Under the pieces are notes generated by a model that worked only from the letters and a program-made list of their open reading frames with translations, was not told the origin of the DNA and searched no databases. Made by a program: the position numbers and the translations under genes. Of a DNA stretch of 64,000 nucleotides, positions 1 to 9,754 are shown one piece after another. This DNA is from Fonsecaea monophora (taxonomy: Eukaryota; Ascomycota; Eurotiomycetes; Chaetothyriales; Herpotrichiellaceae). How positions within the stretch are numbered: position 1 is the stretch's first letter; the number at the start of each line of letters is the position of its first letter. The stretch spans positions 1 to 64,000 of the forward strand of contig NW_019174070.1 in NCBI RefSeq assembly GCF_001642475.1. The letters are read 5' to 3'.

Positions 1-229
1 TGATTCGTGCGGTCGAGCAGCGACTGAATGAGAGTCTGTGAGGAGTTAGTTGTGGGTACGGGAGATGTTGTTGGTCGTGAGAGTGTTGTCCTACGTGACG
101 CTGGTCGTCGTCAGTTAGTGTCTTCTACTTGTTGCTGGTTGTTTGTTTCTGTTGTGTGTTGTTGGTGCATGCGCTGCTTGCTGTGCGCCGTCTGGGCGGG
201 CGTCCCGCACGTGGGGGCGTACGGGCCCT

Positions 230-272
<43 letters not shown>

Positions 273-403
273 TATCGACTCCTCATCACCACTCTACGCC
301 TTTTCAACTCACACTTGTCCCTATGATTCGACGCCTACATTGTCAGCCAGACAGTCAACTATCCCATCATCACCAACATCAACATCAACAGGGGAGTTTC
401 GTC
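1..403. other. Gene-free stretch with poly-T tract
   Basis: No supported gene. The notable content is an uninterrupted run of 40 T at 231-270, flanked on the left by a GC-rich block. Short open frames across it are low-complexity Phe/Leu translations of the T run and are not believed. Confidence 0.6.
231..270. repeat. Poly(T) homopolymer, 40 nt
   Basis: Forty consecutive T on the + strand, that is A40 on the minus strand. It lies about 134 nt downstream, in transcript sense, of the stop codon of the minus-strand gene at 404-691, so it sits where a templated poly(A) tail would be. Whether it is a retrocopy tail, a simple microsatellite or an assembly artefact cannot be decided here. Confidence 0.9.
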
Positions 404-691
404 TCAGTAATCAAACTCGGCCCCAAAGGCCTTCTTGATTCGATACGACTCAAGCGCGTACAGCACCCTCAACTTGACCCTCCACGCGTAGAACTTGACG
501 TTGTCCTTCCACGTCCATGCGGTGGGATCGGTCTTGAAGTGCGGGTGGGTCTCGGAGGTGTTGGCCGATGACGATGACGGGGTGGGAGACGCCGGGCGCG
601 CTGCTTCCAGGTCGTCGTCGGCACGCTGGTGCTTCGACCTGGATTTGGACTTGGAGTGGCGCTTCGGGAGGAATGACAGCGGGGATATCAT
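404..691 (-). CDS. Small basic hypothetical protein (95 aa)
   Basis: I do not recognise this protein. It is a single-exon frame of 95 codons. Residues 9-22 are Lys/Arg/Ser-rich and could act as a nuclear localisation signal. A Ser/Pro/Thr-rich linker follows. The last third is Trp- and Tyr-rich and probably helical, around TWKDNVKFYAWRVKL, and the protein ends in FGAEFDY. The well-structured C-terminus next to a disordered N-terminus is what supports it as a real gene; no domain is assigned. The start is the first ATG after an upstream stop. Its transcript would run toward the 40-nt A run at 270-231. Confidence 0.5.
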   Translation of the reverse strand: MISPLSFLPKRHSKSKSRSKHQRADDDLEAARPASPTPSSSSANTSETHPHFKTDPTAWTWKDNVKFYAWRVKLRVLYALESYRIKKAFGAEFDY

Positions 692-1528
692 GTTGCAAGC
701 CTTTTTCCAACTTTTGGGAGTTTGGTTGAGGGTTTTTGGTGGTAGATGGGATGGGGTGGGGAATGGGGTTTGCTGTTGATCAGTAGAAACGAGTTGAATC
801 GTCTGCTTGTTCAGGATGCTTGTAATTGATGATAGATTGGAGGGAACGGGCAGGTGTCGAGAGGTATATAAGGCCGTCGAGCGCGGGTTGAGGCAGGTCT
901 ATGGTCAAGGGCTGAGAACTGCCTTACGAGGTACTGCTCCGTGGCTGAGTGGTGCAAGGCATTGTCTGTGGAAGGCAGTTTGGGGCTGCCTCATTGAGAC
1001 CCTGCCAACCGTGTCTCGAATCTGACTATGGTTCAATGTGCTTCGTCACTAAGGAAAAAGGTAGGCAGTGGTGCTGTGAAAGTCAGTGGCCTTACCCACT
1101 GCGGCTTTGTTGGACGCTTTGTGCAGCCTTAAGATCTTAACAAGGGGGCATTGAGCAGTTAATGAATTGAGATAATGAACACGGGCCATGTGCCGTACTT
1201 GAGAAAAGCAAAGAGTGTGGCTTTATGCAGATCGAAGTCCGAAACAGAAACACTGGGATAAACACGGGGCATGGTGCATAATATCTCATAAGGAAAAGGG
1301 TAGTGCTATGGTGGCCATAGCAGCTGGAGGTGGCTCTGGTATAGCGCCCTAGACAAAAGATATAAAATCATCTACAAAATTCAAAAGTGGGAGATACGAA
1401 TAATAATAATATCTTATCTTGGCTCATGCTACACCTTACCATCTTTCACACCTTCCGGGTCAAGCCCTTCAAGAGCGCTAGGCAAACTCTCCACGAGTCC
1501 TCTACCTCCCATCTATTTTCTCAGTCCA
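692..1528. other. Intergenic region, no supported gene
   Basis: About 840 nt. A TATA-like GGTATATAAGG lies near 864-874, about 175 nt upstream of the minus-strand start at 691. A degenerate tRNA A-box-like word near 945-957 was considered and rejected. Confidence 0.55.
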
Positions 1529-2029
1529 TCATTGTGCTAGACCCCCGGTCCCAGTCCCCCCTGGAGAATCCACTCGAAGTCGTGCGGCCAACCGGCGTTT
1601 CAATCTGTATCGATGGATACGACGATTACGACGGGAAGGATCGGCACGCAAGGTCCCATATTGAGTCCGCTGGAAGTAGTCAGTATCGAGAACGCCGATG
1701 ACTTCTCGTTCGAGGCGCGCCCTATCGTCCTCACCTTGGGAATCAGGAGCAGAGTTCGTAGTGTCTGGGTCGGGGGAGGTTGTGGCACTAGTCTCGGCAC
1801 CGGTAGCGTGAACATCGCCAGCAACAGGCTGCCACTTGGCCGGGTCAGCAGACGAAGCCCTCATACTGATCTTCATAAACGCCTTGGAAATCTGCTCCAC
1901 AGGGTCAACGCCAGCCTCGGTCGAAGCACCATCCGGAGAGCCCTCAGTCGAGAGATTGGGAGTTTCCATGAGAGGCTCGGCAAATCTCTCGACTAGGTCT
2001 GGGTCTTTGTCGACTGTGGAATCGGACAT
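1529..2029 (-). CDS. Hypothetical acidic/basic two-part protein (166 aa)
   Basis: I do not recognise this protein. It has 166 residues and no intron. The N-terminal two thirds are acidic and rich in Ser, Thr, Pro, Asp and Glu, so probably disordered. From about residue 103 the sequence becomes helical and strongly basic, with ARLEREVIGVLDTDYFQRTQ followed by an Arg-rich run near residues 128-150, then a Gly-rich tail. No signal peptide or membrane segment is visible. A TATA-like CATAAATATA on the minus strand near 2160-2169, about 130 nt upstream of the ATG, fits a promoter. Codon choice and the lack of stops support coding, but no homology is claimed. Confidence 0.5.
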   Translation of the reverse strand: MSDSTVDKDPDLVERFAEPLMETPNLSTEGSPDGASTEAGVDPVEQISKAFMKISMRASSADPAKWQPVAGDVHATGAETSATTSPDPDTTNSAPDSQGEDDRARLEREVIGVLDTDYFQRTQYGTLRADPSRRNRRIHRYRLKRRLAARLRVDSPGGTGTGGLAQ

Positions 2030-2663
2030 TTCTGTCTTTGTCGGTTCTGATAGTTTGCTGTGAGTCTGCTGGAAAGGGCTTGGTTGATTTGCTGGTTGTT
2101 TGCCAGTGGAATGGTCGTTGAGGGTAGTACTGCGAGAGCATGACCTGGAGATGATGTTGTATATTTATGGAAATTGCCCCGTCAACTCGGAGCTCCCCAA
2201 GGCAGCTCTTCAAGACCCATACTCCTTTTCAAAGTGACTCCTTCAGCTGCCTTTCGTCGAAGCTAGGTCAAGCGATGAGGTTAATGGGGAGAAACATCTC
2301 TTTGTTACCCATTATGCAGCTGGACAAAGAATACAGGAAAAAGGAAGAAACACGCTTGTCCTCCAAATGACAGTGATCAGAGAAGGTTTGATTTCTGATG
2401 TCTTTCAACGTCAATGGAAGCGTGTTTTGTGATTACGGTGATACTTCAACTTTGCGAGGTGAAGTTGAATTGATATGTTGGTTCGGACAAGTAGAAAGTC
2501 CGGGGTGGGTCCATCATGTGACCCCCACTCAGCACAACCTGTGATTGGATGGTCGAGGTTCCAGGCAGAATGGTTGAACGACAAGTCACTGACGTCGCAC
2601 CATGGACAGTTGAAATCCCCGACCTTTTGGTCTCGGGGTTTCTTCGAAAACATATCGTCCACT
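2030..2663. other. Intergenic, divergent promoter region
   Basis: Lies between a minus-strand hypothetical gene and the plus-strand Zn2Cys6 regulator, so it should carry both promoters. The frame upstream of 2664 stays open back to an ATG at 2475, so the 5' end of the regulator could extend into it. Nothing else is supported. Confidence 0.5.
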
Positions 2664-5053
2664 ATGTCGATGACGGCGCAGTCCCTGAATAGCCCCATCC
2701 CGATAGCAACGGCTCCACCGTCCTCCCCCGGGAAGCCAAAGCGGGTGCTTGCATGTGTCCTCTGCCAGCAGCGAAAGGTCAAGTGCGACCGCATCTTCCC
2801 TTGCGCAAACTGTGTCAGGTCTCGAGTCCAATGTGTTCCCAGCCCCTTACTTAAGCGACGACTGAGGCGAAGGCCCCCACAGAAAGAGCTCCTGGAGCGC
2901 ATAGCCAAGTACGAAGATTTGCTCCGTCAGAACAACGTCAAGTTCGAACCACTCCACAATGATATTGGATTGGAGAAAGGGAAATCCGTCGCCGGGAGTG
3001 GCTACGGCTCTGACGGTGAGCCTCCAGAAAATATGGACTCGGAGATGCAAACTCCCTCGACCACCAGCAGGTCCGGAAGAAGTTACGGAGTCAAGTATGC
3101 GTGTTCCAGGAATTGATCCATGGTAGCTGACTCTCCCAGAAATGTATGGCATGTCATGAGTCAAGGGGTACGGCCATGTCGCCTTATTTGTGAGCTCTTC
3201 TGACTGCTCCCACAGTTCCGAGACTCTGATAGTGACAGCGCCGCCTCTCATGAAAATGAGCTTGAAAGCGCTGTGAAAGACGTGTACGATCAATCAGTCG
3301 TAAGCGATGATAACCTTTTGTTCGGTGCCCGTGGCCCAGCAGTCAACCTTTCCAGTCTACATCCCGACCCAGTTCAAGTCTTCCGGCTGTGGCAGATCTA
3401 CTCGGACAACGTAAACCCGCTGCTCAAGGTTACACACACTCCCAGCCTGCAGGGACGTCTCATCGAAGCTGTCAGTGACATTTCCAAAATCAGTCCAACC
3501 TTGGAAGCATTGATGTTCAGTATCTACTGTGTGGCGATCTCGAGCCATGCGACCGAAGACTGCCAGCGACTTTTCGAGTGCCCGAAAGAAGATCTTTTGA
3601 TGAGATATCACTATGCCTGTCAACAGGCGCTGTTAAATTGCTCGTTCTTACGAACCAACGACCGTGATTGCTTGACTGCACTATATCTCTACCTGGTACG
3701 TATAACCAACAGCTGGTTTCACCCTCCTAACAGCGCCAGATCTCTGTCAGATCCAGTTCATTTCCTCAGTCCCTGTCATCTGTGCTTGCTGTGGTAATTC
3801 GCATTGCCCAACGCATGGGTATCCATAGTGAGTCGGTATTGGCAAAACACACGATATTTGAGGCGGAAATGCGCCGAAGATTGTGGTGGTCGCTGGTGCT
3901 ATTTGATACTCGTGTCAGCGAGACCACAAACTCCAGGACTGCAACGCTAGATCCGACATGGGACTGCAAAGTTCCCCTCAATGTGAACGACTCTGACCTG
4001 CAGCCGGATATGAGGAGACCGCCAGTGACGCAGGGAAATACCACCGAAGCACTTTTTGCTGTCGTTCGTTGTGAACTGGGTGAAGTGATCCGCCATTCCT
4101 CGACCCATCTCGATTTTACTACCCCAGCCCTGAAGGTTAACGTCATTACTGCCCAGAGCGAGGCCGAAGGAGATGAAACTGAGCTAGTCAGGCTGGAGAA
4201 GATGATTGAGGACCGGTACCTCAGGCACTGTGACCAAGAGCACCCACTGCAGTTCATGACGATGTGGACGACACGCGCTCACCTGGCCAAATATCGCCTT
4301 CTGGAACATCAGTCTCGGTATTTTGGATCATCCTCACGACAGACAAATGCGCAGCGACACACCGCCACTTCTTATGCGCTCACAATGCTTGAATGCAACA
4401 CCAAGCTCATGGCGTCACCGCTCACCAAGAGATTCCGTTGGCTCAACAAATTCTACTTCCCATTCCCTGCCTACATCCAAATCGTGCAAGAGTTGCGAAG
4501 CCAGCCGCTGAGCAGCCAGGCCTGTCACGCCTGGGAAGTCATGAGTGACAATTACAGTGCGTGGTTCGGGCCTCACTTTCGGGAAGACAGTCCTTTCTTC
4601 CGCCTCTTCACCAAGTTGGTACTGCAGGCATGGGAGGCGTACGAGGCAGCTCCCAAGCGACCTGAAGATGTCTTGATGACAGAGCCAAGAGTCGTCTCCT
4701 CCATCAAGCACGCACTCTCACAAATAGCCCTGCGTGCCAGGGATGTCGATACCGGCCTGCCGAGCATGCTGACGAGGAATCCCAACATTGACGATGGTGG
4801 TGGCGTAATAATGCCAAGTTCGATGCACATCACGCCGACGCCGACGCCGACGCCCATGGGGATGGGGTTCTGGGACCACGGCATGCCTTATAATAACATC
4901 AGCGACGGCGGCAACAACAACGAGATACAGGATGATTTCGCCCTTTTCAGTGGACAGATGGACGCGAATATCAATATGGCAGGGCAACCCGGACACCTCG
5001 ACCCCTGGAACTGGACGGGATTCGGCGGACAGCCTGGCTGGGAGGGTGTTTGA
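2664..5053 (+). CDS. Zn(II)2Cys6 transcription factor with fungal-specific TF domain
   Basis: Fungal binuclear zinc-cluster regulator of about 739 aa. Proposed exons are 2664-3089, 3216-3695 and 3740-5053. Cys31, 34, 41, 47, 50 and 57 give C-x2-C-x6-C-x5-C-x2-C-x6-C, followed by a basic run and a short coiled coil (LLERIAKYEDLLRQN). The middle region carries the fungal-specific TF domain (PF04082-like), including VIRIAQRMGIHSES and RRLWWSLVLFDTRVSE. The C-terminus has a Thr-Pro repeat from a GCCGAC microsatellite near 4832-4855. The first donor (GTCAAG at 3090) is weak but is the one found that keeps frame. The second intron is very short (44 nt); the acceptor at 3733 is also in frame. An in-frame ATG at 2475 exists, but the text before 2664 looks like 5' UTR. 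The regulated pathway is unknown. Confidence 0.85.
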
Positions 5054-6356
5054 TCTTGATCTTGTACGGCACAGCGAACCGGCCACTCCACTCTGCTCAC
5101 CGATTATTGCTATTCTGATTCTCTTACTCGCATCCAGAGTTTCAATTCAACTCAGTTCAATTCATTTCCATTCGTTCTAGTTCAGTTCCTCCATCAACAA
5201 GGCTTTGTGTCACTAAATCACTAGATGGTCATAGTTACGTCCCCAGACCAACCTATCTATCCCTCCGACTCCCTCGCCAGAAAAAGAGTGAGCAATTAAA
5301 CAAGTAATACCTGTGCCGGTTAGTACTCACCCAGTCGGGGGAGAAATACAGAGGAGAACTTGACCTCAGAATCCTCATCTGCTCACTCTCAGTCCTTGAA
5401 TTGTTCTTGTCGACTTGAAGCAGAAGTGTGCATCCCCTCTTCGCGGATCCGGCCGGCCGTTCACTGGCTTCGACTTCATGGGTTGAGGACGTGTCTTTGC
5501 GCGACGTGGCATGACGTACCGCCGCCGGGGGGACACTTGGATATATGTGCGGGAGAGGTATTCCAACTCGGGTAGATGAGGAGCGAGGAACGATCTATGG
5601 ACAGACAGCACCGGGATAATCAATTCCATTGATCAAAAACACGGTGGCCGAGGTATTACTGCCCACGTATCTCATGTCAGATCACAACGATCTCAACCCT
5701 GATCAGGGTCTGTCAGAAGAACGGTTGCAGTGTACAGAGCAAAGGTTCCAGTACATCATGCGTGAAACGAAGAATTGGGACAGGACCAGGGTAGACTGGA
5801 CTCCTCTTGCATTGCCCTCCATGCCCTGACTGGTTCTCGACACCCACCCACACCTGTGATTGCCTTCAGGACATATCCCTTCTCTCATGCCGATCGGCAC
5901 TGCGTCACCGAATCTCTCTCTCAATTCCTACTCCCGTCTCTCCTTCGAGGACTCATTCACCCAATGATCTCCATCCCGCTAACTCCACTCATTCAGGATT
6001 CCCTACTGCTGAAACCGGTTGCGATTTGCGAAAGACTAAATGAACCTCGTGAACCCTCAGACCACGGGCCCCCCATGAGCTTGCTGTCGTACCACATGCG
6101 CCGGACCACCGTCCAATTTTCCAAGCACCCAAGTCCATCGTTGGGTTGGAAAAGGTCTTTAACATCGTCCCACTTCCGACTCAGTCCTATGCATGTTCTC
6201 TATATACTTTCCCACGTCACATCTCTCACGGGAAGCAAAGGTTTGTAAGAAACAGTCACTTCTTCTACCGACTGCAGAGCTTGTCCCTGGGGAGTCCGAA
6301 CCAATGCAGCCAGGATCTTCAGGTCGTCCAAGTCTATGCAAGTCGGAGAAGCACTC
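5054..6356. other. Intergenic region, no supported gene
   Basis: About 1.3 kb between two genes that converge on it. It has short TTCAATTCA/AGTTCA-like repeats near 5140-5188. Open frames here (the longest about 157 codons) have no recognisable domain or biased composition typical of proteins. Confidence 0.5.
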
Positions 6357-7247
6357 CTAATAACGTATCGAAGCCTTCGGATTTTTGTTCAGTTTGTAGA
6401 GTGACTGTCTTTCGAGGAAGACCATTTGGAACAAGGCCGATCCAGGGCGACGAGTATGGGGAATGTTATATACCATTTCAGTGCCCCTGCGGCAGATTTC
6501 TCCAAACGCTGTCAATGGCGTCTTATTCAGCATATTAGATCCTGAGAGAGGGTCCCAGCCAGCAAGCAGATTTCGTATAGTCATGGTGGTGGTGGAGAGA
6601 AAGAGCGGGTCCCATTCCCTGGCGATCTGATGGCATACACGTCTGAGATTCTTTCTTGCCAAAGTGATGGTTACTCTTTTGACTTGGTGCTTTTTGTCGC
6701 ACTGCCCCCATGCTTTCTCGGGCGGGATCGTGAGGAAACTTCTGTAGACCAGGAGTCGGATCTCTGCAGGAAGTTTAAGCGCTGGAAATGACTCGGTAGA
6801 CGAGTGTCGCACATGGCCTCTTGGCTGGAGGAACTTTCGTGCCGTCACGGCTGGTGTAGGGGTTGTAGGAGTAGGACAGTAAACTCCCGAAGAGTTTGGC
6901 GGGTCTGAGTCTGGAGGAGTATACGGCAGCAGCGTAACAGCCAACTTCTTGAACATCATTTCCATCTGTGCCATCAAAACCGCTGCATCTCCCATTGGGC
7001 ATTCGGACCTGTTGCAGCGCGAGCGATGACGGCTCGCAGTTTTAGAAGTGGCAATCGCAGTGCGTCGTCGGTAGGTCTGGCTTCTTGTATTCGGTGTTGC
7101 AACTGCGGTCGCCTTTCCAAGCACAGTAACGAGACCCTCATCTTCGGCTCGACAAGTTGCGGCCGGTTTCATGAGAGAATTTGAACATAGGGGAGGTCTT
7201 GTGCGAAGAATGACTCCTGGATAGAACACTGGAGGAAGAACGGACAA
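6357..7247 (-). CDS. Hypothetical protein with F-box-like/2EXR-type motif
   Basis: A single frame of 296 codons. Residues 1-140 are low-complexity and basic, with a Pro/Thr-rich stretch (SGVYCPTPTTPTPAV). From about residue 153 comes FPALKLPAEIRLLVYRSFL, which resembles the LPxEIRxxIYxxL motif of fungal F-box-like and 2EXR domain proteins. It is followed by RKNLRRVCHQIAREWDPLFLS, like the 'L..vcrqi..E..p.ly' helix of the same families. The role is unknown; such proteins are common, expanded and mostly uncharacterised in filamentous fungi. The true start could be Met26 or Met84 rather than the first ATG. I see no intron. Confidence 0.55.
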   Translation of the reverse strand: MSVLPPVFYPGVILRTRPPLCSNSLMKPAATCRAEDEGLVTVLGKATAVATPNTRSQTYRRRTAIATSKTASRHRSRCNRSECPMGDAAVLMAQMEMMFKKLAVTLLPYTPPDSDPPNSSGVYCPTPTTPTPAVTARKFLQPRGHVRHSSTESFPALKLPAEIRLLVYRSFLTIPPEKAWGQCDKKHQVKRVTITLARKNLRRVCHQIAREWDPLFLSTTTMTIRNLLAGWDPLSGSNMLNKTPLTAFGEICRRGTEMVYNIPHTRRPGSALFQMVFLERQSLYKLNKNPKASIRY

Positions 7248-7884
7248 GCGTCATTTGCGTCCTACATGCAGCATCATATGGAAGATTGAAGACACCGCAT
7301 CCCAACATTGAACTGGTTTATTTCCTGAAACTTGCCTTCACGGTCTTGTTCTCTGACTCACAACTGCCGCGACCCGTGGTTCGACGCGATTAGGCTCGAG
7401 CTTCGGGGGGACAGAGAAGGGAGAATCTCTCTTGCTGAAGCAGTAATAGATTAAGAGTGACAAACAAACCGTGATGTTTCCATGGAGCTGCTTGGTCATG
7501 GATTGAGATAGGCTGCGATATTTCATTTCTCACAACTGCCTCTGTCGCTATGTACTCCCGCAGCCTTTCTCAAGGTCGCTTCAGTCACCAGCATCTGATT
7601 TTCCCAGACAAAGAGAATGGCAGTTCGAGAGACAAAATCCGATGAGGATTTTGTGATAGGATAGTTACTACAGTACGGAAATTGAAGTTTCAGATTGGAG
7701 AGCGTTGATTAAATGGTCTCGACGCGCAGTAGCACTTTTGACATTTCTGCTCCTGAATCAGTCTCGGTCCCTTCACAGCCGTTCAGTCATAACATCCCCT
7801 TGATTACTATAGATCTCCATCCATCAGCATTCATAGTGTCCCCTGATAAGTCATGACCAAGGATATGATCGGTATTACAGTTCA
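7248..7884. other. Intergenic region, no supported gene
   Basis: About 640 nt between two minus-strand genes. No domain-bearing frame, RNA gene or repeat is seen. Confidence 0.5.
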
Positions 7885-8556
7885 TCAGAGCCGTGGACGT
7901 CCTTGTCTCCCAATAATTCTCTCCAGGGATGTGCTGTCAGGCACTGGTTGCCCATTCCGATCGTCAGTTGGAATCCGCTGCGATGCAAAGGCCAGAAACA
8001 CCGCTTCCCAATGACCATCCGGAAATCGTAAGAAGAAAGCTCCATCTTGTCCAATGCCATTGGGAAAGCCAACACTTCCTTGGTTCATATGTATGTCATG
8101 AATGCCGGAGCCAAAGGACGAACCATAGAGGTAGATGTCTGCACGCTGTCTGATGGCGTCGTCGAGGATGGGTCGGAGTTGATCGAGAATATCATTGTCA
8201 GGTCCGCTTTCGCGAAATGGCAAGATTCTCCCGTCGGGGACTCGGAGTAGGTTACGAGTGCGGATGTAATCGAGGGCAAGGTCGCGTGTGTCACGATCAC
8301 GGGGATCAATCGGGTGGAAGCCGTAGTCTAGGTGTTCGAGGTCTCGAGTCACCAAGTGAGAGAAGTTATGGTTGAACCAGTAGACAAGTTCGTTCGGGTG
8401 GTCCTGGGATTTGACATTGATTGCTGCCTTCCGTTTGATCGTTCCGTGGTTGTCATCCTTGAAGGAAAGGTTGATGTGAGGAGTACGGTCATTTGGACCA
8501 TCAACTTGGTAGGAAACAGGAATGCCCTTCCATACGCCGTAGTGTGGGATTGGCAT
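7885..8556 (-). CDS. DUF2278 (YukJ-like) family protein
   Basis: An intronless protein of 223 aa that matches the DUF2278/YukJ pattern (PF10042) along nearly its full length: an MPIPHYGVWKG start, then HINLSFKDD, AAINVKSQDHPNELVYW, LALDYIRTRNLL, GPDNDILDQL, a YLYGSSFG segment, the diagnostic GIHDIHMNQGS, and QDGAFFLRFPDGHWEAVFLAFASQ. The family function is unknown; members are mostly bacterial with scattered fungal ones. No signal peptide is visible, so it is probably cytosolic. A TATAAAGG on the minus strand at 8660-8653, about 100 nt upstream of the ATG, is a plausible TATA box. The lack of introns and a largely bacterial family make horizontal origin possible, but that is inference. Confidence 0.8.
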   Translation of the reverse strand: MPIPHYGVWKGIPVSYQVDGPNDRTPHINLSFKDDNHGTIKRKAAINVKSQDHPNELVYWFNHNFSHLVTRDLEHLDYGFHPIDPRDRDTRDLALDYIRTRNLLRVPDGRILPFRESGPDNDILDQLRPILDDAIRQRADIYLYGSSFGSGIHDIHMNQGSVGFPNGIGQDGAFFLRFPDGHWEAVFLAFASQRIPTDDRNGQPVPDSTSLERIIGRQGRPRL

Positions 8557-9754
8557 GGCGTCTTGTTTGGATTACAATGATATGTGTGGCTAGATTTTGA
8601 GGAAAGAACAGAAGATAGGTTGCTGATAGAATGAAAAGCCCAGGTTACGCAGCCTTTATACTATTCAAACCACGGGGCTGCTTGCAGATTCGAGCTGACA
8701 AGCCGTCAGGCTGTCGGGGTCCCAATACTCAGTGCCACCAACACCATCGTATCCACGACCCATTGAGAGACAGAGTTGCCTCGTAGCCAAGGAGGCCTGA
8801 TTCTGACACGAAAAGCCATGTCTTGGATGCCTACCTCTGGTGTGGCGGGAACAGAAACAGCGAAAGTCTTGAGTGCGGCATCTTTCGCAACCTTCTGCCT
8901 TACGGATATGCTTGTATTCTACTCTCATCCATTCGTAGAGGCTGTCACCGATTCTATGGATGGGATATAGTCATGATTTTTTGTTCAAGGAGTCCCATAT
9001 GAGAGTATCCTTGTCTGCCTCTAAGAAGCAGTCTTGGTGGTGGAGGATTTGGAGGCTGGGAGAACAGGCCAAGGCAATCTGTACCACCTCAGTGACAGCA
9101 ATCCCCACCTGTCAAACTGGAAGGAAGTGTGATGGACTCGGTCCAAGCACATTTGCCAAGATATGTCTGAAACTGATGGTAATCCTGAACTGGAACTATG
9201 AAACTCGCCGTGATTTCGTGGTGCTTTGGGACACGGCTGGATCTTGTTGAACGTAGAGAGAGAGGATGAGGCTGTCAAGGCAGGTAGGCAAGTGGCGTCC
9301 AATTGAGCTAGACTTCGCAGTGTTGCGTCAACGACAAGCATGGTTCCTCCTGCATGATGGATAACTCCTTCTTGACTGGTGGGTGGGTGCACCTGGTTGT
9401 GGTTGTTACACACCAAAACCTCCGAGCACCTTCCTGTCACTTCAGCCGCAGAGTCTGGAAGGACAGGGTAAAGAGGGGGGATTCGCAGTGCAGTGGCTGC
9501 CGAGGGGAGGTTAAAGGTTGTTCAAGGTCGAGAGCCCGCGGAAGGTGCGATCGGTTGACATGTGGAAGGCACAGACAAGAGAGTCTGAGGTGAAAGTGAC
9601 AGGCGGTGTCACTCTTGACATTGTAATTCCAACTGACCATCCATGCAGCACAACACACCGACTTTGCCTTGTGGAGCTGTAACAAAGCAACGAGTTCGTG
9701 TTGAGTTCGTGTCCAGGTCTAGGCTGAGGTCGTCTTCACATCCCTCGCAGCCCA
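8557..9754. other. Intergenic region, no supported gene
   Basis: About 1.2 kb between divergent genes (DUF2278 minus, lipoxygenase plus). Apart from the TATA-like site near 8653 nothing is supported; open frames are short and without domains. Confidence 0.5.
8653..8660 (-). promoter_or_regulatory. Candidate TATA box of the DUF2278 gene
   Basis: TATAAAGG on the minus strand about 100 nt upstream of the start codon at 8556. It is placed by sequence and distance only. Confidence 0.4.

Noticed and set aside
905..1030. tRNA-like stretch with an A-box word (TGGCTGAGTGGT) and TCGAATC further on
   Set aside because: Acceptor and T stems do not pair and the B box is broken; at best a very decayed tRNA fragment.
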